DNA from: Paramacrobiotus metropolitanus
Taxonomy: Eukaryota > Tardigrada > Eutardigrada > Parachela > Macrobiotidae
DNA length: 64,000 nt
Reading direction: 5' to 3'
Assembly (NCBI RefSeq): GCF_019649055.1
Contig: NW_026570319.1
Span: 186,001-250,000, forward strand
This document shows, piece after piece, positions 46,764-58,529 of the stretch. The notes under the pieces are model-generated. The model was not told the origin of the DNA and made no database searches. It worked only from the letters and a program-made list of their open reading frames with translations. The number at the start of each line of letters is the position of its first letter. Within the stretch, counting starts at the first letter, position 1. A program made the translations under genes and the position numbers.

Positions 46764-47846
46764 TGTGATGTACTGTAACCTTGCGGTTGGCAACGGTATG
46801 GTTGCCAACCTAGATGTACGTACGCAGGTCACTGTTTGACCATCAGTTGACTGCCGGCGATGATGAAGTAAAGTTGTATTTTTACGAATACATGACATTG
46901 GCGTGAAGGCCTCAGATCTTTTAAAAAGGCCACTATGTCTTTCTTCTGGATGCCCTGAGTCCGGAGCCACTCGAACTTTTGGCAAAGATGTGCAAGCCGC
47001 AGGAACCGATGGATCTACCGATCGCCGACTTATACGCACGCCTGGATTCTGCTTACACGGCACCGACAATGTGGATCGCCCAGTGGGTGAAATTCTTCAG
47101 TACAAAGCAGAAGCCGGAAGCGACCTTGATCCAGTTTTCGGGTGACCTTCGGGCGAAGGCGGAGACATGTAACTTTCCGGACGACGTAAGGGAGAAGAAT
47201 ATGATTGCAGCATTCGTCATGGGGCTGAAAGATGAAGTGGCGACGAAGAAACTCTGTACAAAGTCGCTGGCAACACTTCAGGACGCCTTGAATGCCGCCA
47301 TTGAAATAGAAATGACCAGAAAAGAGTTGCAAATGGACGATGTGAAAACTGAAGTTAACAAGATTTCCCAGAAAGGAAGGAAGAACAGTCAGGGTGCCGG
47401 GAAAGAGTGTTACCGGTGTGGCCGCCGCAACCATTCCCCGGGCAGCTGTTACTTCCGCGACAAGCGGTGCAACACGTGTGACGAAAAAGGGCATTCGTCC
47501 CGGAAGTGTCCCGAGCGAACGAGTAACAAGTACATTTCCGCCGAGGAGCGAAGGCCATACGACATCCTGTAACTTTGAGCTCCAGTCGGGATGAACGCAT
47601 GGAAAGCGCCGGCGAGTAAATTTTACCAGGTTGATGTATTAATTTTTACGTTTTGTACGAGTAAGGTCATAACCTTTTTTTTCTTTTTTTTATAAGAAAG
47701 AAAGGTGTGATGTACTGAAACCTTGCGGTTGGCAACGGTATGGTTGCCAACCTAGATGTACGTACGCAGGTCACTGTTTGACCATCAGTTGACTTGACTG
47801 CCGGCGATGATGAAGTAAAGTTGTATTTTTATGAATACATGACATT
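46764..47846 (+). mobile_element. Short gag-only LTR retrotransposon 2
   Basis: Direct repeats of about 135-140 bp (46764-46898 and 47706-47846) begin TGTGATGTACTG and end CATGACAT. The right copy has an extra TTGAC duplication and a few changes. TGGCGTGA, PBS-like, follows the left LTR, as in element 1. Length is about 1.08 kb with only a gag gene. A target duplication cannot be defined because both flanks are low-complexity. Confidence 0.85.
46918..47572 (+). pseudogene. Gag protein of LTR element 2
   Basis: The main frame 46979-47572 (197 codons) starts inside the capsid-like region (MCKPQEPMDLPIADL) and matches Gag 1 (MCKPKMPSDFTLGEL). Upstream coding similarity begins near 46918 in another phase, so the N-terminus is damaged or missing. 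The C-terminus has two zinc knuckles, CYRCGRRNHSPGSC and CNTCDEKGHSSRKC, then RPYDIL and a stop. No Pol follows. Gag 1 has lost the first knuckle that this copy keeps. Confidence 0.85.
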
Positions 47847-47864
47847 TATATGAATACATGGTTA

Positions 47865-48140
47865 TTCTTAGGTTAGTCTTAGGTTTCGTAGGTTTTGTAG
47901 GTTTCTCAGGTTTCTCAGTTTTCTTAGGTTTGTTAGGTTTCTTAGGTTTCTTAGGTTTCTTAGGTTTCTTAAGTTTCTCAGGTTATTCTTAGTTTTCTTA
48001 TGTTATTTTTTGGTTATTCTTAGGCTTCGTATGTTTCTTAGGTTTCTTAGGTTCTTAGGTTTCTTTGGTTTCTCAGGTTTTCTTAGTTTTCTTAAGTTCT
48101 TCAGTTTTTAGGTTCTTGGGTTTCATAGTTTTCGCAGATT
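47865..48140. repeat. TTAGGTTTC simple array (right part)
   Basis: About 25 imperfect TTAGGTTTC, TCAGGTTTC and TTAGTTTTC units. The motif contains TTAGG, but the units are irregular and internal, so I do not read it as a telomere. Confidence 0.8.
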
Positions 48141-48234
48141 ACCGCAAAAGCCTACTGCTGTTAATAGCTGGAGAAGTGGTTGTGGTATCCGATCATAATC
48201 CCCCAAATTGAGTTTTACAATGATTTGATGGGCC

Positions 48235-48540
48235 ACAGAATAAATTTGTGGTCAGCAAGTTGTCGGTGTTTCCACGAAACGTCGGTCAGTAAGATGTCTG
48301 TCAACAATTTAGTGTGTAAGCGTATTGTCTGGTAAACATTTCGGTTGTCAGCGAATAGTCGTCAGCAAATCGTCGGTGTCAGCAAACCAACTTTCAACAA
48401 AATGTCGTTCAGCTATTCGTTGTTTCAAGTTTCAACAAATTGTCGGTAAACCATTTTTTTTCGGTCAGCAAATAGTCGTCAGCAAGTTGTCGGTCAGCAA
48501 GATGTCCGTCAGCGAGTTGCCGGTGTGCCGTAAAAACTAT
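48235..48540. repeat. TTGTCGGTCAGCAA tandem array (right, inverted)
   Basis: Irregular units of GTCGGTCAGCAA(G/A) spaced by 15-30 bases, the reverse complement of the units at 46255-46485. The two arrays look like inverted sub-terminal repeats of one larger element. Confidence 0.75.
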
Positions 48541-49520
48541 CTGTTTCAAGTGTTCAACGGCTTATGGTTGAACGATAAGCCAGCGCATGTTGCCTGTTGA
48601 TCTTTTGTTTGTGATCTAACCACCTCCCCGAGAGCATGTTGGTCACGCTCTCTTCACTCTCGATTCCATTAGTTTTATTTTTCAGCTGTACGTCGCTGCA
48701 AGTGTGCATCCGTACTGAAGCATTTTAAACGATTTGCAGTCTGATAATGTACTGTTTATTTGACGCCGTGGTTTGCAGTGTACGGAGCCTAAACCATGTG
48801 AAATTCCCTATTCAATACAACATTGAAGCATGCGGCCAAGAAAATGTTATTTCTATATTTCTATCGCATTATTTAATCAAGATCCAATACTGCATCTCCT
48901 GCTTCCTTAATTTGTTCTTGGGCTTCTTTGAAAGACTGAGCACCAATTGTTGCTTGAGCGAAAGCTTCGATTACTTGTGCTGAAGTTGACGGAGGCCTTT
49001 TATAAAGCTTCAACTTATATGCATTTTGTGGCTTCTACAAGAAAGTTTCATGAAGACGGTTAATACGGATTTATAATTTGACCAAGGTAGCAGTTTTTGC
49101 ATTTGGCGGGAACGGCTAATTTAATGTGTCTCCATAACTCGTAAGCGTATAACGGGTTTGGCAAATAGAGTCATGGTCGTGAATAACGTTTAGGTTTTGA
49201 TTGCTTTGGCAAATTATAGTAACGCTGTTGCTAATGGACAATGGAGTAATGGTTACTTTGACTATTTTGAGCTTTCAAAAACCTCTTTTACTAGTCTTTC
49301 CTTACTCGCTGTAAGTCGATAACCTTTGGAATGCTGTGCAACCGTCTACCTCCAACACATCACCTGGCCAAGGTCAAAACGCCGCAGGGAACGATGACGT
49401 TATTGTTGTATTGGAGTTCACAATCAATGTCGGAAACCTAGATGTAACCGTGAGTGTCTGACTGCACTGCGGTTCGTTGATCGAGTACTCAAGTTGGGTG
49501 TAATAGTTGATCCACTCTGT
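48541..49520. other. No gene recognised
   Basis: Non-coding downstream of the astacin gene's stop codon. I see no motif-bearing frame and no inverted repeat. Confidence 0.5.
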
Positions 49521-49523
49521 GCT

Positions 49524-50933
49524 TTAAAGAGGAAACGGATCAGCACGACAGTTGATGGGATGAAACACATCTTCTTTGCAAAATTCATCATTACTGAGCA
49601 GGTCAAAGGTAGGTCCATCGAAAGAGTACAGTTCCTCCTTCAGTACTTTTAGACGTAAGTGCTTGTTGCTCCGCCACCATGATCGATACCAGGAAAATTC
49701 ACAACCGCAGTGCAAACGGCGCAAAAATTCTCGATAGGGCACTTCGAAATTGTAATTTTTCTGGCTGTCCGACAATGCTTCCAAGGAAAGTCTCCGCAAT
49801 TCTGGTAAATCTGTAAATGTCCCCGGCTGCAGAGTACTGACGGTAGTGTTGTGAAAGGTAATTATTCGCAACTGCTGGAACATGGTAAAGTCCGTCTTCT
49901 TGATAATCAGATGGTGACAGTGATGAAGTTCGAAGTGTAGTAAATGGACGAAATTCAGCTGCTTAAGCCTCAGGGTCACGCGAATGTTGGTGCAATTGTG
50001 TAGCTGCAGCTTCACGATTTGGGTTCGAATCGGTTCGAAGGAATAATTGGCACTGAGTCGTTCTACGACAGTTATGAATATCGGTCGCTTGGTCTCATTG
50101 GCCATAACAACCGCCATACTTTCTAGATCCGACACCGGAGTCTCCGACCGGCAACGAATATGAAAATAATTTCGGCTCCTACAGTTCTCTTGGGTGATTT
50201 TATCGGGCACACAGTAATCGTTAAACTGCACTTGACACGTATCTGCCTCTATCGGATCCAGCGAGAAATTTGGAAAATTCTCGCTGTCACGGACCGTTTT
50301 ACTGGCGGGATGTATGGCTAAAGGGCAGTTATAGGCCAAGACTATCTTTGCAACATCGCTCGGGGTCATGCGCAGTTGTTGACCCATACGGACCACCAGA
50401 CCTTTTTTGGGGATTAGTACAGGACTGTTCTTTGAAGCGCTGAAAGCGAAGGCTTCGTAATGCATAACGGAGTGGTAATCGTACTTAAGTCCAAAAGTGT
50501 TGATCGAGGATATTATATCGAAATTTGTAGGGTAATTTGCCGCTATTGCGTTGTGACTGCGTACGTCGACATGCTGGTCGCGATCGGGGCGTTGTTGCTC
50601 GTGACGAAAGCCCAAAGCGTGCATCACCTCGTGCTGGATCCTGCCCGTGTTTACACAAGATGTTGAGGAATAGCGTGTCGGCCGGGCCAGATTAACAAAC
50701 TGTCTCCCGCCCACTTTGCCCACTTTCGAGTCACATCTGGTAAAGACACATTAAATTGTCAGTTCCGTCGTTTTTGGTTAAAGATACAAGGGCCTAAACT
50801 CACTGGTCCTGAAAGTTTCCGTAGAAATAGATGTAATCATCTTCGTCGCTCATAGGCTTGAACAAAATGCATCCTCTTGTTTTCATCTCCATGATGCGGA
50901 GTGCCTTAAGAATCGCTTGCTGTTCGGATGCGC
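49524..50933 (-). CDS. Astacin metalloprotease fused to leucine-rich repeats (5' end not found)
   Basis: Zinc endopeptidase of the astacin family (M12A), probably secreted. Two exons are visible on the minus strand: 50933-50804 and 50736-49524, joined CA|A TGT so that the protein reads YGNFQDQ-CDSKVGKVGG. The zinc site is HEVMHALGFRHE (first His codon at about 50633), followed by QRPDRD and the Met-turn YDYHSVMHY. After a Cys-rich linker (CQVQFNDYC, ENCRSRNYFHIRC) come leucine-rich repeats (IVKLQLHNC, LLHFELHHC, LRIITFHNTTVSTLQPGTF, LPELRRLSLE) and a Cys-capped end (LHCGCEFSWYRSWW...C...C). Several NxT/S sites fit secretion. Signal peptide and propeptide exons are not visible upstream, so the model is partial or the gene is truncated. 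An astacin-LRR fusion is unusual. Confidence 0.85.
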
Positions 50934-52246
50934 CTGAATCATGAATTTACTGCATGACAATCTTTTGTACATGGTTTGATATTGTAACTCAACAGCAGTC
51001 ATCTAAAAACGAATGTCAACTCATCCATAATATCGAATAGCGATAATAAAATAAAAAGGTGAAAGCTCCGCATACCATCTATTTACCAATTACCACCGTA
51101 GGCTCCTAGTACTACCTTTTGCAGACCGCTTTTGACTTTTTTTAAAATTGAGTGATACCGCTTCGCATACCACCATTCAATTTTAAAAAATTTCAAGCAG
51201 AGGTGGAACCAATACCTAGTCAGTGACTGGAAAAACAGTTCGAACACACACCCGAAGTGCTTTTCTGGATGCAACTTACAATGTCAACGTTGCAAACATC
51301 GTACACTTAACGCGAAGTGGCTAGCAGTTCAGCCCTTTTGCGAAAACGGGAATACCGCCGACGCATTACACTTTTACAGCTTAGGACGAAATGGTCGCAT
51401 ACCCAACATCTCCCCATTCAGTACGAATGCAGCGCAGTGTACTGTACGACTGAGTTCAAAATATCCGTTTCGTACAAGTGCACTGCACCGCTTGCGTACA
51501 GAATGCTGGGTATGGGGCTACGCGACCATTCAGTCCTACATTGTAGACACCATAGCATATACCACATGACGAAATGATTTTTGTACTTTAAAACGGGATC
51601 AATGGTGGTAACGCATTCGTTGTTACTGAGATATTACAGCCCTGCTACGCCAAGTTCGGACACTTTTGAAAATAAATTATAAAATATTCGTTTTTCCGGT
51701 TTTGTGTAGCTCTTTCATTTTTTCTAGTATAACTTTTCATGTAGCTTTTAAAGTGAAAAATTTGAAGTCGATTTTTACAGAGTACAGATTTGAAAAAAAA
51801 TATTTTGAAACGGCCATTTAAATGATTGAAGTATTAGAAGCTTATAGAAGCAGATTTGCGGTTATGGCGTCTTTTGTTTCTGTTTCTTGTCAACAAGCTC
51901 AACAAAACTGGATCGGGCAATGGCAGATTCTGATCGCACCTGATTGTGATTACTTCAGTGCCAACGACTGATGTCGGTGGCGATTGAAGGAATATGGCAT
52001 CACTCACAATAAGTGCGGCGCAACCAATTATGTTGCTGTTAACCTTATGTGCCCCCCTCTACCAGCTGCACAACTTTAATTTTTTGCGTGTTAACGAAAA
52101 AACATTCGTGACAATTCCTCCGTAGAGGAATTGAATATACGGAGGAATTGAATACGTAGGCGGTGGCAATATCATTATTACATAATAAAAATATGCAGTG
52201 AAAAATTTGAAAAAAAACTAAATTTTACCGTCTCACCGACTTCCTT
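50934..52246. other. No host gene; MITE and an element end
   Basis: The expected signal/propeptide exons of the astacin gene are not recognisable here. It contains MITE copy 2 (51390-51531) and, from about 51637, a sequence matching the left end of the element at 53951 (ACAGCCCTGCTACGCCAAG), without a partner end. Confidence 0.5.
51390..51531. mobile_element. MITE-like palindromic element, copy 2
   Basis: Same ~140-bp palindrome as at 10387-10528, with AATGGTCGCATACCCA and GCGACCATT ends. A few substitutions separate the two copies. Confidence 0.7.
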
Positions 52247-52415
52247 TTGCACGACTGCAGTGTTTTACAAAGGAAGCCTTCATAGATCGAAAAACTGCAC
52301 CCATACCACCGGACCATCGCTTCCAGTGTTCCCTTTCATTATGGCTACACCGGTGACGTGGGTGCAGTTTTTCGATCTAATTAATCTTCCTTTGTAAAAC
52401 ACTGCAGTCGTGCAA
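52247..52415. mobile_element. Hairpin MITE
   Basis: Arms of about 65 bp: TTGCACGACTGCAGTGTTTTACAAAGGAAG..AGATCGAAAAACTGCACCCA (shown in parts) against the exact inverse ending at 52415. The loop is about 35 bp. No coding capacity. Confidence 0.8.
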
Positions 52416-53950
52416 TTCGTCGTGCAAGAAATTCGTTGTGGATACTGGATACTGATGGGGAAAATACACATTTCACTGATGCCAGTTAAATCGGAACCAT
52501 GAGTTCATCTGCGTACGAGTTGTCGATCTTCTAGGGTAGAATTTCGGAATGCCTGAACTATTCTGAGGTATAGCAATACGTTATTTTGACATGCACTGTT
52601 CATCCTGGACACAGCATTCTTGTCCTGGGAAACGAGCAGTTAAGTGTTCCAGTTCAATAATTTTTTTCTGAGCGCAGATAGTATGGAGAGTGAGTTGAGT
52701 CATCCGCTAATACTGTCGTCAGACAATATGAATGCAAGCCTGCTGCCCTACGATTTTATGATTGCTGTTGGAATACCGACCGTCTAGCTTGGCGATACAT
52801 GTACTGATGTACAGCATCTCTTCAATACCCGAAAGGGAATCCGGCAGAGAATCGGCAACTGAACAGGCAGGATTGAGGATAACCTTTAGTGTCCTTTATT
52901 TTTGCATCTTTTCCCCGTTAGGGGATAGACAGACGCAAAAGCTCAGAACAGACAGAATCATCCTGACCTTTCAGTTACACGTTGGATCCTATACTAATAT
53001 AATACATATATAGACAGACTACGTCTGCCATATGTTATATTAGGCTTGCCCGTTTTAACCGTGCAGCGCCTACGTAAAAGATATACTCATTACAATTATC
53101 GTGTTATGTAGTATAAAAACGCTCTGTAAGATGAGCCATGGTAATTTTCGGAAATTATTTTGAAAATTCGTTAGCCACTTCGCGTTAACGAGGTATCTGA
53201 AAACATAATATCATATTGGAGCGTTTTAAAAAGAAAGAAATCCTACCCCTTAAAACTAGACCAGCCTGAAAAATTGAAATCAGGATTTGATTCTGTACTC
53301 TTTTATGCAGCATTATATGAAGCGGAGCGCGTCGATTTAAAAACAGGCAGACCACTCCGATGTCGAAGATTGTGGAATCAAAAATGGTTTACAAAAGGTG
53401 GTATTAGGAGCCAAAGGTGGCAAAAGATGGCATGAGGAGCCTTCACCAAATTAAAATTAGTTATTAGACTGTCAGACTATGTATGTAAAGACTCTGTAGC
53501 TTACTAAAACCATTAAAACTTATTTGGATGCTCACTAAACACTTCGCTGATCACGTAAGGGATGGCGGTGCGATTCGGCCACAGCTTGATATTTGAATCG
53601 TCCATAAAGTTGATCATAATAGGCGTTTGAAAAAGATCTGCAAAACACGCAATGGTTAATTTGCTTTATAATAATTTTTTTATCTTTGCAGTAATTGGAT
53701 TTCAAATGATATTAATTATTAAATATTAAATAAGTTTTTATGTTTTATGTAATGTTATTCTCTGTTTTTGCGTTTATATTATCACGATTATTTTCGCTTT
53801 AATTCTACGGATTATTAGTGCGTGACCGACGTGGCAAAAAGTCCAGTTTTCTAGAACATAGAGGACCTTCGCCCTCTTAGTCGACTAATCTATTTGATCG
53901 GTTTTCTGAGACTGATGAGCAATGCTGTTTTTCTATATTGATTACATATA
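52416..53950. other. No gene recognised
   Basis: AT-rich DNA with short frames only. I see no conserved motif, inverted repeat or splice structure. Confidence 0.5.
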
Positions 53951-55070
53951 CAGCCCTGCTCAGCCAAGTTGGGGCAGTTGTGTTAAATAAATTACAAAAT
54001 AATTTAACGCGTAACATTGTTTTTCTTTTTGCACTTTTCTAACATAACTTTTTATTGCGAATTTAGAAATATTAACACCACAATCTTTTAAAGAACCAGC
54101 AGGGAGCCGAGCACTTATTCAGGGGATGGGGTAGTGATTATTTTTTGTATGCATATAAGTGACTCTACAAAATATTCCCCAACCCATATTTTTTGGGGAA
54201 CTTTTTTAAGAACCGTTGAGGACCACAAAAGGTGTTCGCTGCCGGTTAGCAAAAAAATCTTAAGCGATCAGGGTTTGAGCTGACGCCCAGAGAAGTGCAC
54301 CTCCCATAGACTTGTACGTTAAAAATGGCCCGTCGAAGAATATGGTTGCCTAGCTGACGGATGTAGGTGCCCTTGAGCTAATATTTTTTGTAAACAAGAC
54401 TTGAGTCTTGTTAGTCAGTTTTGATGTGCTGACAAATATCCAGCGCACCGGTGGGGAAACGGAAGTGCCGAGACGACTGCAGGTAACTCCACCGAAGCAG
54501 ATCGCAAAAAAAGGTTGTGGGTGCTGTTTTATTTCGTTGCAGTGAACTATTTTAGCTTTTTTAATGAACAGAACATTTAAAGTTGACGCTTAGTACGTGG
54601 TTAAAAAGACCTTTTCAAGAATGGGTACCTGCGGCATTCCGCGACTGTACAGTGGGCTCGAAGAGGAGGTCCCCCTCCGCTTTGACAGTGCTCGCAGTCC
54701 AACTGAAAAGGTCACGCTGGCTTGATTGAAACTCATGCATGTTGGACATGATTCGCAAGAGGTTTGGATGACAAACAATGTAGACTTATCACCTATAGAC
54801 TGCAGCCTCAAATAAAAGGTAAAAACAATTTCGAAGGGGAGGAAGGCTACCACTGTCCACGGGTTGAGCAGTATTTTTATGCATGCCAGCTCTTGATTTG
54901 GCCTCACTGGAACTCGAAACACGCCTCAGCATAGAAAGCTTTAGTGTAAATTGTAAAAGATGCTGGAGGTATCGGGTAACTATGTAAAAATTAAATAATT
55001 ATTTATTTCTTAATGGCTGGCGTGTGGTAATTTTTTGAGAAAACTGCCCCAACTTGGCTGAGCAGGGCTG
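53951..55070. mobile_element. Non-autonomous TA-flanked TIR element
   Basis: 1120 bp with 28-bp inverted repeats beginning CAGCCCTGCTCAGCCAAGTT, bounded by TA on both sides (53949-53950 and 55071-55072), as in Tc1/mariner-type insertion. The internal minus-strand frame 54590-54922 (110 codons) shows no transposase motif. A lone related end lies at about 51638-51780. Confidence 0.85.
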
Positions 55071-55072
55071 TA

Positions 55073-55789
55073 TTAACGGGAAAGCAGATATTCTATTCCT
55101 ACCTTTTGTTATTATAACGTTTTCCTCCTTGTCCGAGAGTGCCATAGCGTTGTTTAAGCAAATGAACGGAATTATCAAATAAGGTAGTGAGTATAGTTTT
55201 CTAGCCATATCTGTCGAATAAGGGCTTCGAAATTCTCCTGCACTCTCTTCGTGCGTGTTCTCGTTTCAAAAATCACGGATAGTCTTAAACGTATCAACTT
55301 GAAAAAGAAGAGAGCCTGTTAGCACTGCGCAAATAAACAAAAGAATAAAGTCTTACTCCCTATTGAAACAATTTTGAAGGCCAAAAAACAGTTTATCACA
55401 AACGCAGTTCACCAATTAATATGTGCATGGACGTGTTTCGGAGTTTTAAGGAGATGCATGCATGTAAAATTTATTACCACTACATCATGTCCTCGTATAT
55501 TGCAGCAGATGATATGTAAAAATGCTGTATTAAACGATGCCGGTTGCCGGTAGCAAAATAAACGCCAACTTTGCGGTCACTCCCCGATCAGTGGTGAGTA
55601 AGATACATTGAAACATTTATGATATACCTTGAAACATTTATGATTCATTTGCTGTTAAAAACAGCGGTACACCACAACACCACATTGAGTCCCGTTTTAA
55701 GTTTCTTATTTATCAAGTTTTCGATCAAGCACTTTGTAATTTGCACTAGTATACTGGTTTTCACAAAGTTTTTCGGGAACTAACTTTTA
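55073..55789. other. No gene recognised
   Basis: Short AT-rich spacer between the TIR element and the inverted large repeat. No supported feature. Confidence 0.5.
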
Positions 55790-56621
55790 CTATGCAGTCT
55801 TGTCACAGAAATGTTTCGAGTAACTTCTCTGAACGTAGAGGCGGGGTTGCGTTTTATTGGATAATGTCCATGATAATAGCAGCAGGCGACTGTGATGCGA
55901 ACTGCAAGCTCGCAACAGAGCAAGGAAGTCAACAAAAACGTAAAGGCACAAAAATCTTTAACTCAGTCTGTTGTGCCCACTATTCGCACATAAAATGCCA
56001 ATAATTTTCTGGGGATCGACACTGCATATCAACGCATAATTATGTGTTGGTACAGTATGTAGTAAAATGCGGTGATGCAGTCATGGGTAATGTATGAAAT
56101 TGCAATTATTAAAGATTTTGTTAAGTGTATCGTGCGGCCTCTTGAAAAAGCAGCCTACAACAGCCGCACGATGGAAAGCAGCCACACAGTAGTTATACCG
56201 TTGCCAATGCAGAATGTTAAATTTATTACAGTAATGTTTAACGGTTGCCGTGGTATTACGGCATATGCATTCCAAACTTCACAGTCATGTAGACATTCCA
56301 AAATTCACAGTCACCTCGTCAAACTGCAACCGAAAATTTTTTTATTGGTTAGACATCTAGAGAGCAACACATGGTGTGCAGGAAATTAGCAGTTATACTG
56401 TCCTAAACATTTAAATTATTCTGTTTTATTACGCTGTCTGGCAGAAATTAATCAAGCCAGACTCCACCAATCTATTTCCCAGTTGCTAGTGTCTTCAGTG
56501 TAGACGCCTCCGAAAAACTGAACTGACGAATAAATATGTTCCATGAAGAAATAAACCGGAACCCTTCGTCTTATTCCGGGAGCGCACCCGGACATAATCC
56601 GTCATCCACAATTTCTACATA

Positions 56622-56669
56622 CCCCATCCGGAGATTGCAGTCATTCGACTGCAAGATCTCCGGCTGTGG
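56622..56669. repeat. Hairpin-core repeat, copy 6
   Basis: CCCCATCCGGAGATTGCAGT...GATCTCCGGCTGTGG, the inverse of copy 4 within the inverted large repeat. It keeps the same GAGAT/ATCTC pair as copy 4. Confidence 0.8.
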
Positions 56670-57710
56670 AATGCCGAAACGCAGGCGAATCCGGCTACGT
56701 ATTGTTGAAACTGGACCTTCTATCTCCGATATCCGATAAATAAATTGCCAAATGGATAAATCTAACCATTCTCTATAAAGCTAGCCGAATAAACTAATCG
56801 TTAAGCACAAGTTAGAGGATGTTCCATGCAGCTGGTGCGCGGCACCGTTAATAAATGGAAAGAACAAAAATTATAATAATTTTACGGGAAGTGTAGGAGC
56901 TCATGTGCAAAGCAATACGATGGAATAACACATCGAATAAAAACTGCAGTGGCACACGGAAGTACTGTACGTATACATCCTTCTCTGACGGCGTGAAACG
57001 TGTGAACATTCATGCCGGCCACAAACTAGCCAGCAAGAACGTTTATAAAGTATACGATTAGGGTACGCTCATTTAGACGGCAGTGTGCAGACTGCAGAGC
57101 CACCCACAAGTCTTTGTAAATCCATATAAACAAGCTCTCTAATCTAATCAGCGCTCCGATTACGGACAGATTCATCTAACCAGACAGCTTCTCAAGAACC
57201 GAACATTTATGTTCAGCACAGGGTAAAACTGCTCTAATCGTTGAAACCCGTTTGTTGAACGCGAAACCTTTACCAGACACGCATGGACAAGTATCGAGAT
57301 ATTTTGCAATTATGAAACGCTTTACTATGTATTTTACATAAATGTATCGACGAAAGAGGCTTAATGCATTACAGTCGCGGTACTGCATTTAGCCTCTTTT
57401 CTCGATAAATTATCAATATTGGGCAGTACGAAGTACTACTACTAGTCTACTGCTACTACGTAACATCTAATAAATAATTCTACAGTTTTATTTTGCTACT
57501 ATTACGCTGGTATTGTTCCGCTATGTAATCCTAGTACGCATATGCCTTTTTTGCACTGAAAACCGGGCGGACGTATGATGTATCCGGAACAAACTGACGA
57601 CGTCCAGGCTGCTCGGGATATAATATACATCAGCTCTAATATAACGAAAGCGCGATTTGCAAATTCCCATGCCCGATAAATTCCAGATGCATGCGCAAAT
57701 TCACACCTGT

Positions 57711-58529
57711 GGAACGTTTCGTACCAAAGAAAAAAACTGAATCGTTTTTTCGCTCCTTGTAGTCACAGTAGACATCTGTATACATACTGTAGACACCCTG
57801 TAGACCTATCGGTAGTCACCTGGTTTCTTAGGATGTATACCGCGTGTCTACAACGGTGTCTACAGGTAGTCTACGGATGTCTACGCTGTATACAGGTAGC
57901 CCTTCTTAGGTTCAGCTCGATACTCTGCCTGTATACACCGGTAGTCATCTGTAGACAGCCCGTAGACACCGCTGTAGACACTGTAGTCACCTGGTTTCTT
58001 AGGCTTTTATGGATGTTTACAGGGTGTCTACAGGTTGTCTACAGGGTGTCTACAGATGTCTACCGGTGTATACAGGCAGGCCTTCCTAGGTTCAGCTGGA
58101 TGTTCTGCTGTATACATCTGTAGACGCACTGTAGACAGCGCGTAAACACCCCTGTAGACATACTGTAGTCACCTGGTTTCTTAGGTTTCTTAGGTTATCT
58201 TAGGTTTTCTTAGGATATATACAGCTTGTCTACAGGCTGTCCACAGGATGTCTACAGGATATCTACAGGATGTCTACATGTCTACCGCTGTATACAGGTA
58301 GCCCTTTTTAGCATCAGCTCGATACTCCGCCTGTATACACCGGTAGTCACTTGTAGACAGCCCGTAGACACTACTGTAGACATACTGTAGTCACCTGGTT
58401 TCTTAGGTTTTCTTAGGGTGTATACAGGTTGTCTACAGGGAGTCTACAGGTTGTCTACGGATGACTACAGTGACTACAAGAAGGAAAAAAACGTTCCAGT
58501 TTTTTTCTTTGGTACGAAACGTTCCATAT
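57711..58529. mobile_element. TIR element with internal GTAGACA/TGTCTAC arrays
   Basis: Inverted ends of about 55 bp begin GGAACGTTTCGTACCAAAG. The body consists of three to four units of roughly 180-220 bp, each ending CACCTGGTTTCTTAGG (about 57817, 57990, 58171, 58393). In each unit TGTAGACA words on one side face TGTCTACA words on the other, so the units are themselves inverted repeats. AAATT occurs on both outer flanks and may be the target duplication. No coding capacity. Confidence 0.8.

Noticed and set aside
46685-48140. TTAGGTTTC arrays as telomeric repeats
   Set aside because: Units are irregular, internal and interrupted by an LTR element, and the sequence continues for 16 kb beyond. 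An interstitial telomere origin cannot be shown.
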